The position numbers and the translations under genes are program-made. A DNA stretch of 11,850 nt from the NCBI GenBank assembly GCA_030603035.1, contig JAUVYQ010000082.1:1-11850 (forward strand), given 5' to 3'. Positions 1 through 6,693 of this stretch are shown here, piece by piece (the stretch's first letter is position 1; the number at the start of each line of letters is the position of its first letter). This stretch comes from Phycisphaerae bacterium. Its GTDB lineage: Bacteria > Planctomycetota > Phycisphaerae > Sedimentisphaerales > SG8-4. The notes beneath the pieces are model-generated. The model did no database searches. It was not told where the DNA came from and saw only the letters and a list, made by a program, of their open reading frames with translations.

Positions 1-286
1 TTATTTGGGGTCAATCTGGGACAATTCTTTTTTTGCGTGAAGAAAAATAAGCACTTACAGCAAAACAGCGGGGTAAATACAATTTGAAGTTTTTATAACC
101 ACCTTAAACCACAATTACTTCCGAACAACGCAAATGGCTTAAGAAAATTATCGGACAATAAATATTATAAGTATTTCTTATTGTTAGGTTGTCGAAGCGC
201 AAATTCGGTAAGTTTTTTTATATCAAAGTCTTACACCAGACAAACAGGATGTCGGCAGATATGGTCTTGCGGCGTTTGGCTCGGCT
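1..286. other. Non-coding stretch at the left edge, no gene recognised
   Basis: This AT-rich stretch lies downstream of the minus-strand hisI. No reading frame of useful length on either strand resembles a known protein. The longest thing touching the edge is a minus-strand frame closing with TAA at 1-3 that is interrupted by another stop after 17 codons. A weak AT-rich 7-bp stem (155-161 with 178-184) is present but is not followed by a T-run on either strand, so it is not called a terminator. No tRNA-like or repeat structure was seen. Confidence 0.5.
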
Positions 287-700
287 TTATTTTTTGTAGA
301 TTTTTTTGGGGTCGAACACCTTTTCTGCGATAAATACCAGCTCTTTGCCGCTGTCCTTCTTCAACGCACGGTAAAAACAGGCTTGGTAGCCAACGTGGCA
401 TTGGGCGGCATCAACGACTACCTCGAGGACAAGACAGTCCTGGTCGCAATCGACGAGTATTTGTTCTACTTTTTGAAAATGGCCGCTTTCTTCGCCTTTT
501 TTCCATAATTTTTGTCGCGACCTGCTGAAATATGTGGCATAGCCGGTTTGAATCGTCAAATCCAGTGCCGCCCGATTCATATATGCGACCATCAGTATCT
601 GACCGGTCTTTGCGTCCTGGGCAATGGCCGGCATCAGGCCATTGTCATCGAATTTTGGAATAAATTCCAAACCTTCTTCAATAGTTTTGTTTGCTGCCAT
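287..700 (-). CDS. hisI: Phosphoribosyl-AMP cyclohydrolase (HisI)
   Basis: This cytoplasmic enzyme opens the adenine ring of 1-(5-phosphoribosyl)-AMP to give ProFAR, the third step of histidine synthesis. The 137-residue protein is a stand-alone cyclohydrolase; it has no HisE pyrophosphohydrolase domain attached. Family signatures are clear: MVAYMN near residue 37, YFSRSRQKLWKKGEESGH at 57-74, DCDQD at 84-88 (the metal-binding aspartates D84, D86, D88) and QCHVGYQACF at 100-109. Cysteines 85, 101 and 108 match the zinc-binding cysteines of the family. The start is supported by an AAAGGAG ribosome-binding site at 714-708 on the minus strand, 7 bases before the ATG. It is divergent from the next gene and no other his gene is in view, so it appears to be outside a his operon. 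Confidence 0.95.
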   Translation of the reverse strand: MAANKTIEEGLEFIPKFDDNGLMPAIAQDAKTGQILMVAYMNRAALDLTIQTGYATYFSRSRQKLWKKGEESGHFQKVEQILVDCDQDCLVLEVVVDAAQCHVGYQACFYRALKKDSGKELVFIAEKVFDPKKIYKK

Positions 701-733
701 TTGTCTGCTCCTTTGTGATTGGTGGTACGATTC

Positions 734-798
734 ACCCCGTTAGAAATCCTTTACCTTTTGTCCCATATTCTTATCCCCTCTGGAATTTCTAACGGGGT
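734..798. repeat. 14-bp inverted repeat in the hisI / flippase-like divergent region
   Basis: ACCCCGTTAGAAAT at 734-747 is the exact reverse complement of ATTTCTAACGGGGT at 785-798, separated by a 37-base spacer. Two further pairs form if one A at 784 is bulged. Both flanking genes point away from it, so it cannot terminate either of them. It could be a dispersed REP or MITE-like element, or an operator or hairpin in the leader of one of the two genes; the sequence alone does not decide. No second copy was found elsewhere in the window. Confidence 0.8.
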
Positions 799-875
799 TC
801 TAAATATCATCTTGCCGGGAGCAGTTTTACCCGTTATTATCTGCGAAAACAAGTTTTTTAAGGTAAACTACGTTA

Positions 876-1937
876 ATGCCCGAACCGAGAGCCAAAAAAA
901 GTAAACGCATATTCCTGTTTCTGCGTATTGGTGTGGTTGTTTGCGGGGTGGCCTGGGGGGTATTTTGGGTTTCCGGGGAGCAGAGATGGCACAAGTTGGT
1001 GGAGATTTTCCATCAAATGAATATAGGTGTTTTTGCTGCTGCTCTGGGTATTTTTATTATCAGCCAGGTAATAATAGGATTGCGCTGGTGGCTGCTGCTC
1101 AGGAGTCAACACATCTTTATAGATTTTTGGGCCGCTGTCAGACTGTATTTTTTGGGTTGGTTTTACAATAATTTTATGCCCGGCTCAGTAGGTGGTGATT
1201 TGCTTCGTGCCTGGTATGTTACCAAACACACCCCGAAAAAGTTCGAAGCAGTTTTGAGTGTGTTTGTCGACAGGGTAATTGGGTTGTTAAGCACGTTGGC
1301 AATTGCTATTTTTTTCTACTTGCTCTTTCTACGAGGCCGGGGGGCTGTAATAACTTCGGATGACGAAAGCGAGGATGGTTTTCTCAAGTTTGTTGTTGAG
1401 TACAAGTGGGTTCTTTTCTGGGCGATTGTGCTCGTTGTGGGGGTTTTCTGTGGGTTCTTATTGCATAAGCGAGGGCGAGCAATACTGAAAAAGGTCTGGT
1501 CATCTGTTTGCGTGTACGGTATGAGGATGATTAAGAAGCTACGAGATGCAATTATTCTTTATAGCAGCAAACCCGGAACAATTCTTGTGGTATTTGGTCT
1601 GACGGTTTTTTTGCAGCTTCTGACAATCACAGGTTTCTGGCTTCTTGGGAGAAATCTGGGGATTGAAGCCGGCATCGAGTATTATTATGTCTTCTTCACG
1701 CTGACGTGGGTGTTGGGGGCGGTTCCTGTGAGCATTGCCGGGGCGGTGGTAGTTGAGGGGACGCTTGCTTATCTGTTTATTACGTTTGCCGGCGTTGGCG
1801 AGGGGCCGGCGTCTGCGCTGGCGCTGTGTCAGCGGGTTGTATGGATGCTCGCATCTTTGCCCGGGGCAGCGATACATTTGATTGGCGCACATTTGCCAAA
1901 AGACTTTTTTATTGACTATAAGAAGTCCATAAATTAG
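876..1937 (+). CDS. Flippase-like membrane protein, lysylphosphatidylglycerol synthase TM family (UPF0104)
   Basis: A 353-residue integral membrane protein with about eight hydrophobic segments (roughly 12-32, 50-68, 84-100, 134-152, 178-196, 236-256, 270-300 and 318-336). The family signature is visible: FYNNFMPGSVGGDLLRAW at 96-113, FVDRVIG at 130-136, and a glycine-rich PVSIAGAVVVEG at 284-295. This matches the lysylphosphatidylglycerol synthase membrane region (PF03706, UPF0104/AglD-like). The soluble aminoacyl-transferase domain of MprF is absent, so the protein is probably a lipid or glycolipid flippase/transport factor rather than an aminoacyl-phospholipid synthase. The start ATG has a weak AAGG site upstream (about 858-861) with long spacing. 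Membrane location is seen directly in the sequence; substrate is unknown. Confidence 0.85.
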   Translation: MPEPRAKKSKRIFLFLRIGVVVCGVAWGVFWVSGEQRWHKLVEIFHQMNIGVFAAALGIFIISQVIIGLRWWLLLRSQHIFIDFWAAVRLYFLGWFYNNFMPGSVGGDLLRAWYVTKHTPKKFEAVLSVFVDRVIGLLSTLAIAIFFYLLFLRGRGAVITSDDESEDGFLKFVVEYKWVLFWAIVLVVGVFCGFLLHKRGRAILKKVWSSVCVYGMRMIKKLRDAIILYSSKPGTILVVFGLTVFLQLLTITGFWLLGRNLGIEAGIEYYYVFFTLTWVLGAVPVSIAGAVVVEGTLAYLFITFAGVGEGPASALALCQRVVWMLASLPGAAIHLIGAHLPKDFFIDYKKSIN

Positions 1938-2038
1938 ACTACAGCGTTCTGTATAAGGTGCGCTTTTTTAAGGAGCTTCAATAGAACAAAAATTAGCAAG
2001 TTGATAACAGCAAAAGACTGTTTTTTAAGGGCATACTG

Positions 2039-2752
2039 ATGGTAGGACGCTTTAAGAGCTATTTTCTGCGTGGATTGGCGGTGCTATTGCCGACCATTCT
2101 GACAATCTGGATATTCGTCTGGGGGTACACTTTTATCCAGGACAATATCAGTATCCACATAAGAAATGGTCTGGACTGGTTGATGAGAAAAGTTGCCGGC
2201 GGCGAATTTGTTGACAACCTGGCCGAACGGTGGTGGAACATCGCCTTATCTGCAGCAGGTTTTCTTATAGCCCTACTTATAGTTTGCATAGTCGGAGCAT
2301 TGCTGGCCAGCGTTGTAGGTAAAACGCTGTGGCGAATGGTCGAGAAGTTCATAATGAACACGCCGTTTTTAAGGAGGGTCTATCCTTATATCAAACAGAT
2401 TACCGATTTTGTGCTTACTCAAGAGGAAAAGAAAAAAATGTTCTCAAGAGTTGTCGCCGTTGAGTATCCGCGAAAGGGTATATGGTCGATGGGTTTTGTT
2501 ACGGGCTCCGGGCTTGAGAGGGTTGTAGACAATGTTAAAAAGGAATTTCTCACGGTTCTTATCCCTACTTCGCCGACGCCATTTACCGGCTTTGTAATAA
2601 TGGTTCCGAAAAAGCAGACAATAGAGTTGAATATAACAGTAGAAGAAGCATTGATATTTGCAGTGAGCGCAGGGGTCATAACACCGGGCGGCGAGCAGGT
2701 GGCGGCTGCTCTGCCGAAGGCCGGTTCGGAAAATAATAAAGAAGAAGAATAG
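2039..2752 (+). CDS. DUF502 family membrane protein
   Basis: A 237-residue protein of the DUF502 family (PF04367), whose function is not established. Two membrane segments are visible, about residues 8-33 and 67-94, followed by the family's conserved stretch NTPFLRRVYPYIKQI (107-121), a region around SMGFVTGSG (150-158) and the typical TSPTPFTGFVIMVP (177-190). The C-terminus is short and charged, ending in glutamates. A site reading AAGGG at 2027-2031 lies 7 bases before the ATG. It sits 101 bases after the flippase-like gene and 41 bases before the hibernation factor, so it is probably in the same transcript as the latter. Likely an inner-membrane protein; no enzymatic motif is seen. Confidence 0.9.
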   Translation: MVGRFKSYFLRGLAVLLPTILTIWIFVWGYTFIQDNISIHIRNGLDWLMRKVAGGEFVDNLAERWWNIALSAAGFLIALLIVCIVGALLASVVGKTLWRMVEKFIMNTPFLRRVYPYIKQITDFVLTQEEKKKMFSRVVAVEYPRKGIWSMGFVTGSGLERVVDNVKKEFLTVLIPTSPTPFTGFVIMVPKKQTIELNITVEEALIFAVSAGVITPGGEQVAAALPKAGSENNKEEE

Positions 2753-2780
2753 AAACGGATCTCGATGTCGGAAAACAGTT

Positions 2781-2787
2781 AAGGAGG
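2781..2787 (+). promoter_or_regulatory. Strong ribosome-binding site fixing a TTG start for hpf
   Basis: AAGGAGG lies 6 bases before TTG at 2794. No ATG or GTG at a suitable distance gives the conserved N-terminus of the family, so this site decides the unusual start codon. Confidence 0.85.
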
Positions 2788-2793
2788 ACGATT

Positions 2794-3114
2794 TTGCTTT
2801 TTACTATCAGTGGCAAACATATCGAGATAACAGAAGCTATTAGAAGGCACGCTGAGGAAAAGACTTCAAAGCTTCCCAGGTACTACAATAGTATCAATCA
2901 GGTTGAGGTAATTATCGACGGCAGTCAAGGCGGCAATACCGGCGTGGAGATAATTGCAAGGGGCGAGCACAGCAAGGTTTTCATTGTTACCGAAACAGGT
3001 GAGGACGCTTACCGGTGCATTGATGTAGCTGTCCGTAAACTCGAACGACAGCTCAGGAGAAAAAAGGGCAGGGAACGAGACGACAAACACGCGGGCGGTG
3101 CAGAGTTAGGATAG
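2794..3114 (+). CDS. hpf: Ribosome hibernation promoting factor, short form (HPF/RaiA/YfiA family)
   Basis: This factor binds the 30S decoding region in slow growth and promotes inactive ribosomes. At 106 residues it is the short form; the C-terminal dimerisation domain of long HPF is missing. The beta-alpha-beta-beta-beta-alpha fold is recognisable from LFTISGKHIEITEAIRRHAE at the N-terminus, HSKVFIVTETGEDAY at 59-73 and the basic helix CIDVAVRKLERQLRRKK at 75-91. It starts with TTG behind a perfect Shine-Dalgarno sequence. The neighbouring ptsN, HPr and enzyme I genes mirror the hpf-ptsN linkage of proteobacteria, where the phosphorelay and ribosome hibernation genes travel with rpoN; no rpoN is in this window. 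Confidence 0.92.
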   Translation: MLFTISGKHIEITEAIRRHAEEKTSKLPRYYNSINQVEVIIDGSQGGNTGVEIIARGEHSKVFIVTETGEDAYRCIDVAVRKLERQLRRKKGRERDDKHAGGAELG

Positions 3115-3196
3115 CTTTGGTTTTTGCGATAATGTCCTTTTGTCGTTTTTGTTTTGGCCGGGTAGGCCGACTAAGGGATGGGTTTGGACGGATAAG

Positions 3197-3670
3197 ATGA
3201 AGTTTGCAGATTTTGTCTGTTTTGAGGCGGTAATTCCCCAGCTGAAAGCAGGGGACCGCGACGGTGTGATAGCGGAGCTTGTTGCGTCACTCGATAAAGC
3301 CGGTCGGCTTGGAAAAGGCGACCGTGAAGAGATTATCAAGGCGATGATTAAAAGAGAAAAGGAGGCAAGTACGGGAATGGGTAAGGGTATTGCCGTGCCT
3401 CATGTGAAACACCAGGCGGTTAAAGATGTAGTTGTTGCGATAGGACAAAGCAGTGCTGGTATTGATTTTTCTGCTCTCGACAAGCAGCTGGTTTATTCGG
3501 TGATACTAATAATTAGCCCTATGGACAATCCCGACAAACATTTACAGGTGATGGAGAACATTTTCAAGCGTTTGCAGCAGGAGAAGTTCCGCAAGTTTCT
3601 CAGACAATCTCAGACGGCCGAGCAGATTGAATCTCTTCTCAGGGAAGCCGACGAAAATCCGTCTTTATAA
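3197..3670 (+). CDS. ptsN: PTS EIIA component, PtsN / EIIA-Ntr type
   Basis: A soluble EIIA domain of the fructose/nitrogen phosphotransferase class. From the ATG at 3197 the protein is 157 residues, the usual length for EIIA-Ntr. The same frame could open at 3140, but that extension is Trp/Pro-rich and unlike the family, so the shorter start is preferred even though its ribosome-binding site is weak (GGACGGATAAG). The phospho-acceptor is His69 in GKGIAVPHVKH; the downstream SVILIISPMDNPDKHLQVM (101-119) matches the conserved second half of the fold. It would receive phosphate from the HPr encoded next door. No EIIB or EIIC domain is attached or nearby, which favours a regulatory role (for example nitrogen, potassium or stress control as known in proteobacteria) over sugar uptake; that is inference. 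Confidence 0.9.
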   Translation: MKFADFVCFEAVIPQLKAGDRDGVIAELVASLDKAGRLGKGDREEIIKAMIKREKEASTGMGKGIAVPHVKHQAVKDVVVAIGQSSAGIDFSALDKQLVYSVILIISPMDNPDKHLQVMENIFKRLQQEKFRKFLRQSQTAEQIESLLREADENPSL

Positions 3671-3676
3671 TAATTA

Positions 3677-3772
3677 GCCACGAAGCCACGAAGGCACAAA
3701 GAAAAAAATAAAATTCGATATTCGGATTTAAAAATAAATATGCGAACCTTCGTGTCTTGGTGCCTTGGTGGC
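3677..3772 (+). repeat. Imperfect inverted repeat with 8-bp period, covering the ptsH ribosome-binding site
   Basis: The left arm (3677-3701) is three 8-bp units of the form GCCACGAA, GCCACGAA, GGCACAAA plus G. The right arm (3748-3772) is three related units in reverse complement (TTCGTGTC, TTGGTGCC, TTGGTGGC). Pairing the arms gives 25 positions with about 20 Watson-Crick pairs, one G-T pair and four mismatches, with a 46-base AT-rich loop. The likely ptsH Shine-Dalgarno (GGTGG, 3767-3771) lies inside the right arm, so a folded transcript would hide it. Confidence 0.75.
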
Positions 3773-3778
3773 AAGAAA

Positions 3779-4072
3779 ATGGAGAAATTGATTTGCGAAA
3801 CGGAAGTTGAGATAAAAAACGCAGATGGACTTCATATGCGCCCCGCAATGCAGTTTGTTGATGTTGCGAGCCAATTTGATTGTGATGTTACCGTCAGCAA
3901 TAGTGAAAACAGTGTGGACGGCAAGAGTGTTATGCAGATGAGTATGCTTGCGGCAACCTGTGGCAGCAAACTAAAAATTAAAGCTGAAGGTGCGGATGCT
4001 CAAAAAGCGGTCGATGCTTTGCGAGAGCTTGTCGAAGAGAAGCATTTCGATGAGCCGACACCAAAGGTGTGA
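3779..4072 (+). CDS. ptsH: Phosphocarrier protein HPr
   Basis: HPr carries phosphate from enzyme I to EIIA. The 97-residue protein starts at ATG 3779. An in-frame ATG at 3740 would add 13 residues translated from the inverted repeat and is rejected. The active histidine is His19 in ADGLHMRPA (15-23). A serine equivalent to the regulatory Ser46 of Gram-positive HPr is present as Ser50 in VDGKSVMQMSML (46-57), so control by an HPr kinase is possible, but no hprK is in the window. The C-terminal helix AQKAVDALRELVEEK (74-88) fits the fold. The TGA stop falls inside the first unit of a 7-bp repeat. A weak GGTGG at 3767-3771, 7 bases from the ATG, is the likely ribosome-binding site. Confidence 0.93.
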   Translation: MEKLICETEVEIKNADGLHMRPAMQFVDVASQFDCDVTVSNSENSVDGKSVMQMSMLAATCGSKLKIKAEGADAQKAVDALRELVEEKHFDEPTPKV

Positions 4073-4110
4073 AGCGTGAAGCGAGATACGCTTCACGAGA
4101 TACGAGAAAT
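4069..4110 (+). repeat. Degenerate 7-bp repeat array between ptsH and ptsI
   Basis: Six consecutive heptamers can be read: GTGAAGC, GTGAAGC, GAGATAC, GCTTCAC, GAGATAC, GAGAAAT. The first overlaps the ptsH stop codon, and the array fills almost the whole gap to ptsI. GAGATAC resembles the TCGATAC units found elsewhere in the window. Confidence 0.65.
4075..4097 (+). promoter_or_regulatory. 9-bp hairpin in the ptsH-ptsI junction
   Basis: CGTGAAGCG (4075-4083) pairs perfectly with CGCTTCACG (4089-4097) around an AGATA loop. No T-run follows, so it is not a canonical terminator. It begins 3 bases after the ptsH stop and ends 18 bases before the ptsI start. It could stabilise the upstream message or tune ptsI translation; this is inference. 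Confidence 0.6.
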
Positions 4111-4115
4111 ATACG

Positions 4116-5855
4116 ATGGAAATAAAAAAAGGAATAGCTGTTTCGCCGGGCATTTCTATTGCCAGGTCGCTGGTTATTGATGCCGAAGATTATCGAATTC
4201 CCCGGCGTAAAATTATGCCTTCGCAACGAATGACGGAGATTCAACGCACAAGGAACGCCTTTAAGGATGCAATCGCGGAATTGACTCAACTTGAGGCGGC
4301 ACAGGATGAGACCGAAGGGGGCAAGATAAAGGATATCTTTGCAGTTCATTTGCGTTTCCTGCACGATAGAAGTTTGCGCAAGAAAGTAACGGATTTGGTC
4401 CAGTCGGATTTGGTGACAGCAGAGTATGCGGTCTCGGCGACGCTGCGAGAAATCGCTTCACATGTCACAAAGGAAAAAGATGCTTATATGCGCGAACGAG
4501 CGGCAGATATTTACGATATGGAAAGACGTTTGCTCAAGCATCTGCTTGGCGGGAAGCGCGAAGACGTTGAGCATCTGACCGAAGAGGTTACGGTTGTTGT
4601 TCGAGAATTGAGCCCTACCCAAACTGCCGGGTTTAACAAGAAATTTGTGAAAGGGATTGCCAGCGACGCTGGTGGCCGAACGAGTCACGCAGCTATCGTT
4701 GCGCGGTCCTTAGGCATCCCGGCGGTGGTGGCGCTGGAAGACCTTACAGAAAGTGTCAGCGGAGGAGATACGGTCATTATCGACGGCAATCGCGGTATTG
4801 TCATTGTAAATCCGGACGATGAGACAATCCGGCAGTATGAAGAATACTCGCGGGAATTCGTAGAGCTTGAGCATAAACTTGATGCGATAAGAGAAAAGCC
4901 GGCCGAAACCCGTGACGGCGTGAAGGTAACATTGTTGGGCAATATCGAGTTTCCGGACGAGGCGGAGATGGTTTTGCAAAAAGGAGGGGAGGGCATAGGG
5001 TTATACCGCACGGAGTTTTTGTATCTTAACAGGCCGAGCGAACCTACGGAAGAGGACCATTATCAAGCTTATGCTGAAACCGTCGATGTTTTTAAGCATC
5101 GGCCTGTGATAATAAGGACTGCGGACCTTGGGGCGGACAAATACACCCAGAGCAAGCGTTTTGCACCTGAGCCGAATCCGTTTTTGGGGCTTCGGTCCAT
5201 CAGGTTTTGCCTGCAGAACCTTATGATGTTCAAAACACAATTGCACGCAATTTTGCGGGCGTCGGTTCTCGGTGAGGTCAAGATAATGTTTCCGCTGATA
5301 ACGAATATTCAGGAGCTGATGCAGGCAAAGATGATTGTGCGCGATGTTATGGAAGACCTTGACGAAGAGTCTATAACGTACAATAAAAATATTCAAGTAG
5401 GGATTATGGTCGAAACGCCGTCCGCGGCTTTGATGGCCTCTACATTGGCAAGGGACGTCGATTTTTTCAGTATCGGAACAAACGACCTTACGCAATATAC
5501 TCTGGCGGTTGACAGGGGCAACGAATTGGTTTCCACGCTTTATTCGGCTGTGGACCCTGCGGTGCTGCGGCTTATCAGGACCGTTATTCAGGATGCGCAC
5601 AAGGCACAAATAGAGGTTCACGTTTGCGGGGAGATGGCTTCGGAGCCGGAGTACATTATGCTGCTGCTGGGGATAGGGGTCAGAATGATTTCGCTTACTC
5701 CGCCGATGATACCGGAGATAAAGCAGATTATTCGCTCTGTTACAATAGAAGATTGCAACAACCTGGCAAGAAAAGTACTTGGTATGAACTCTGAAAGGCA
5801 GATTTCAAACTATCTGCGTGACGCCGCAAGAAAGATTTTGCCTGAAGCTTTTTAG
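4116..5855 (+). CDS. ptsI: PTS enzyme I (phosphoenolpyruvate-protein phosphotransferase)
   Basis: Enzyme I takes phosphate from phosphoenolpyruvate and passes it to HPr in the cytoplasm. The 579-residue length is typical for the basic form, with no GAF domain such as PtsP carries. The N-terminal HPr-binding/phosphohistidine part has the active His191 in DAGGRTSHAAIVARSLGIPAVV (184-205). The PEP-binding barrel shows GIGLYRTEFLY (293-303), RTADLGADK (334-342, a variant of the usual RTLDIGGDK), LGLRSIRFCL (357-366), VGIMVETPSA (428-437), SIGTNDLTQYTLAVDR (452-467) and the catalytic Cys504 in HVCGEM. All key residues are present, so it should be active. Its ribosome-binding site is weak (GAG at 4104-4106). 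It follows ptsH by 43 bases and probably shares its transcript. The stop codon is followed at once by a 7-bp repeat array. Confidence 0.95.
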   Translation: MEIKKGIAVSPGISIARSLVIDAEDYRIPRRKIMPSQRMTEIQRTRNAFKDAIAELTQLEAAQDETEGGKIKDIFAVHLRFLHDRSLRKKVTDLVQSDLVTAEYAVSATLREIASHVTKEKDAYMRERAADIYDMERRLLKHLLGGKREDVEHLTEEVTVVVRELSPTQTAGFNKKFVKGIASDAGGRTSHAAIVARSLGIPAVVALEDLTESVSGGDTVIIDGNRGIVIVNPDDETIRQYEEYSREFVELEHKLDAIREKPAETRDGVKVTLLGNIEFPDEAEMVLQKGGEGIGLYRTEFLYLNRPSEPTEEDHYQAYAETVDVFKHRPVIIRTADLGADKYTQSKRFAPEPNPFLGLRSIRFCLQNLMMFKTQLHAILRASVLGEVKIMFPLITNIQELMQAKMIVRDVMEDLDEESITYNKNIQVGIMVETPSAALMASTLARDVDFFSIGTNDLTQYTLAVDRGNELVSTLYSAVDPAVLRLIRTVIQDAHKAQIEVHVCGEMASEPEYIMLLLGIGVRMISLTPPMIPEIKQIIRSVTIEDCNNLARKVLGMNSERQISNYLRDAARKILPEAF

Positions 5856-5890
5856 TTGGTAATTAGTGATTGGTAATTGGTGATTGGTAA
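5856..5890 (+). repeat. 7-bp tandem repeat directly after ptsI
   Basis: Five heptamers follow the ptsI stop codon without a gap: TTGGTAA, TTAGTGA, TTGGTAA, TTGGTGA, TTGGTAA. Units alternate between a TAA-type and a TGA-type ending, giving a higher-order 14-bp period. Confidence 0.85.
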
Positions 5891-5946
5891 TTCTCTGCGG
5901 TCTCGGCGGTAAAAATAACCAAATTATTGGAGATAGGCACATAAAA

Positions 5947-6627
5947 GTGTCGAACGAAACTATCCTGCTGGTAATAAAATTCAGGATAGTGGGCAGTCTG
6001 AGGTTCCTGTCACACGCTGAAACGGTCAAGGTTTTTCAACGGGCCTGCGCTCGAGCCGGTATAAAAATCCGGCACAGTCAAGGTTTCAATCCTCGTCCGA
6101 AACTGTCCCTGCCGCTGCCGAGGAGCGTCGGGGTTGAGTCGGACGATGATTTGCTCTGTCTTCGATACTCGATACTCGATACTCGATGCTCGATACTCGA
6201 TACTCGAAGTGATTTCTGCGATTTGGTTAAGGATAAGCTTTCGAGGCAGCTGCCTGAAGGTTGTGAGCTTCTTTCGGTAAGTGTTGCGGAAACAAATACA
6301 TCGTTTCAGCCGAGCGAGGCGACGTATGTGTTGACGGTGCAGCCGGAATATCTCAACGAGAAGTTAAAGGCCGCGATTAAGCGTTTGTTGGCAAGTGAAA
6401 ATCTTAATCTCCAGCGGCGGATAGACGCAAAGGGCAATATCCGGAATGTGGATGTCAGGCGTTTCTTGAAGTCAATTGAATTGAATGGTCGAAGTATAAC
6501 TGTTGAGTGCAATATCAGTTCAAGCGGTTCGATACGCGTTGAGGAGATTTTGAAACTGCTTGAGCTGGATGTAGGGAAGTTAGCGGCGCCAATCAGGCGC
6601 ACGAACATAAAATGGCAAAGTAATTGA
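5947..6627 (+). CDS. DUF2344 / TIGR03936 radical-SAM-associated protein, with internal repeat insertion
   Basis: The protein belongs to the DUF2344 (TIGR03936) family, usually found beside or fused to a B12-binding radical SAM protein (TIGR03960) and close to rng; its biochemical role is not established. The N-terminal signature is FRIVGSLRFLSHAETVKVFQ (12-31 from the chosen start) and HSQGFNPRPKLSLPLPRSVGVES (43-65). GTG at 5947 is chosen, behind GGAGATAGG (5929-5937); the frame runs upstream to a TTG inside the preceding repeat, which is unlikely to be used. About residues 74-87 are encoded by a six-unit 7-bp repeat and read as two near copies of SILDTR; the family normally goes straight from the short strand after GVESDDD to the helix DLVKDKLSRQLPEG. 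The insertion keeps the frame and the rest of the protein looks intact. No radical SAM partner lies upstream. The stop codon is inside the first unit of the next repeat. Confidence 0.8.
   Translation: MSNETILLVIKFRIVGSLRFLSHAETVKVFQRACARAGIKIRHSQGFNPRPKLSLPLPRSVGVESDDDLLCLRYSILDTRCSILDTRSDFCDLVKDKLSRQLPEGCELLSVSVAETNTSFQPSEATYVLTVQPEYLNEKLKAAIKRLLASENLNLQRRIDAKGNIRNVDVRRFLKSIELNGRSITVECNISSSGSIRVEEILKLLELDVGKLAAPIRRTNIKWQSN
6162..6203 (+). repeat. Six-unit 7-bp tandem repeat inside the DUF2344 gene
   Basis: Units are TCGATAC three times, TCGATGC once, then TCGATAC twice, followed by a partial TCGA. The 42 bases equal 14 codons, so the reading frame is preserved. A related six-unit array lies between kdsD and the last gene. 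Confidence 0.95.
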
Positions 6628-6693
6628 CAATTTACAATTGACTATTGACAATTGACTATTGACTATTGACTATTGACTATTGACTATTGACTA
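6624..6693 (+). repeat. Ten-unit 7-bp tandem repeat between the DUF2344 gene and rng
   Basis: The units are TTGACAA, TTTACAA, TTGACTA, TTGACAA and then six copies of TTGACTA. The first unit contains the TGA stop of the upstream gene. The last six identical units suggest recent expansion or homogenisation. Confidence 0.95.

Noticed and set aside
155..184. AT-rich stem near the left edge as a terminator for hisI
   Set aside because: Only 7 pairs, almost all A-T, more than 100 bases from the hisI stop, with no T-run in the needed direction.
3140..3196. Upstream extension of ptsN from ATG 3140
   Set aside because: The 19 extra residues are Trp/Pro/Gly-rich and unlike EIIA proteins, and no ribosome-binding site precedes that ATG. 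The start at 3197 gives the normal family length.
3740..3778. Upstream extension of HPr from ATG 3740
   Set aside because: The added residues are a translation of the right arm of the inverted repeat; HPr homologs begin a few residues before the first strand, as from 3779.
5001..5621. Long open frame on the minus strand (206 codons) opposite ptsI
   Set aside because: It lies wholly within the conserved, clearly coding enzyme I gene, its product is basic and resembles no family, and no ribosome-binding site supports it. It is a shadow of ptsI codon use.
6624..6693. TTGACA-like boxes in the 7-bp repeat as stacked -35 promoter elements
   Set aside because: Two perfect TTGACA hexamers occur, but no TATAAT-like box lies at 16-18 bases from either; the match follows from the repeat unit itself.
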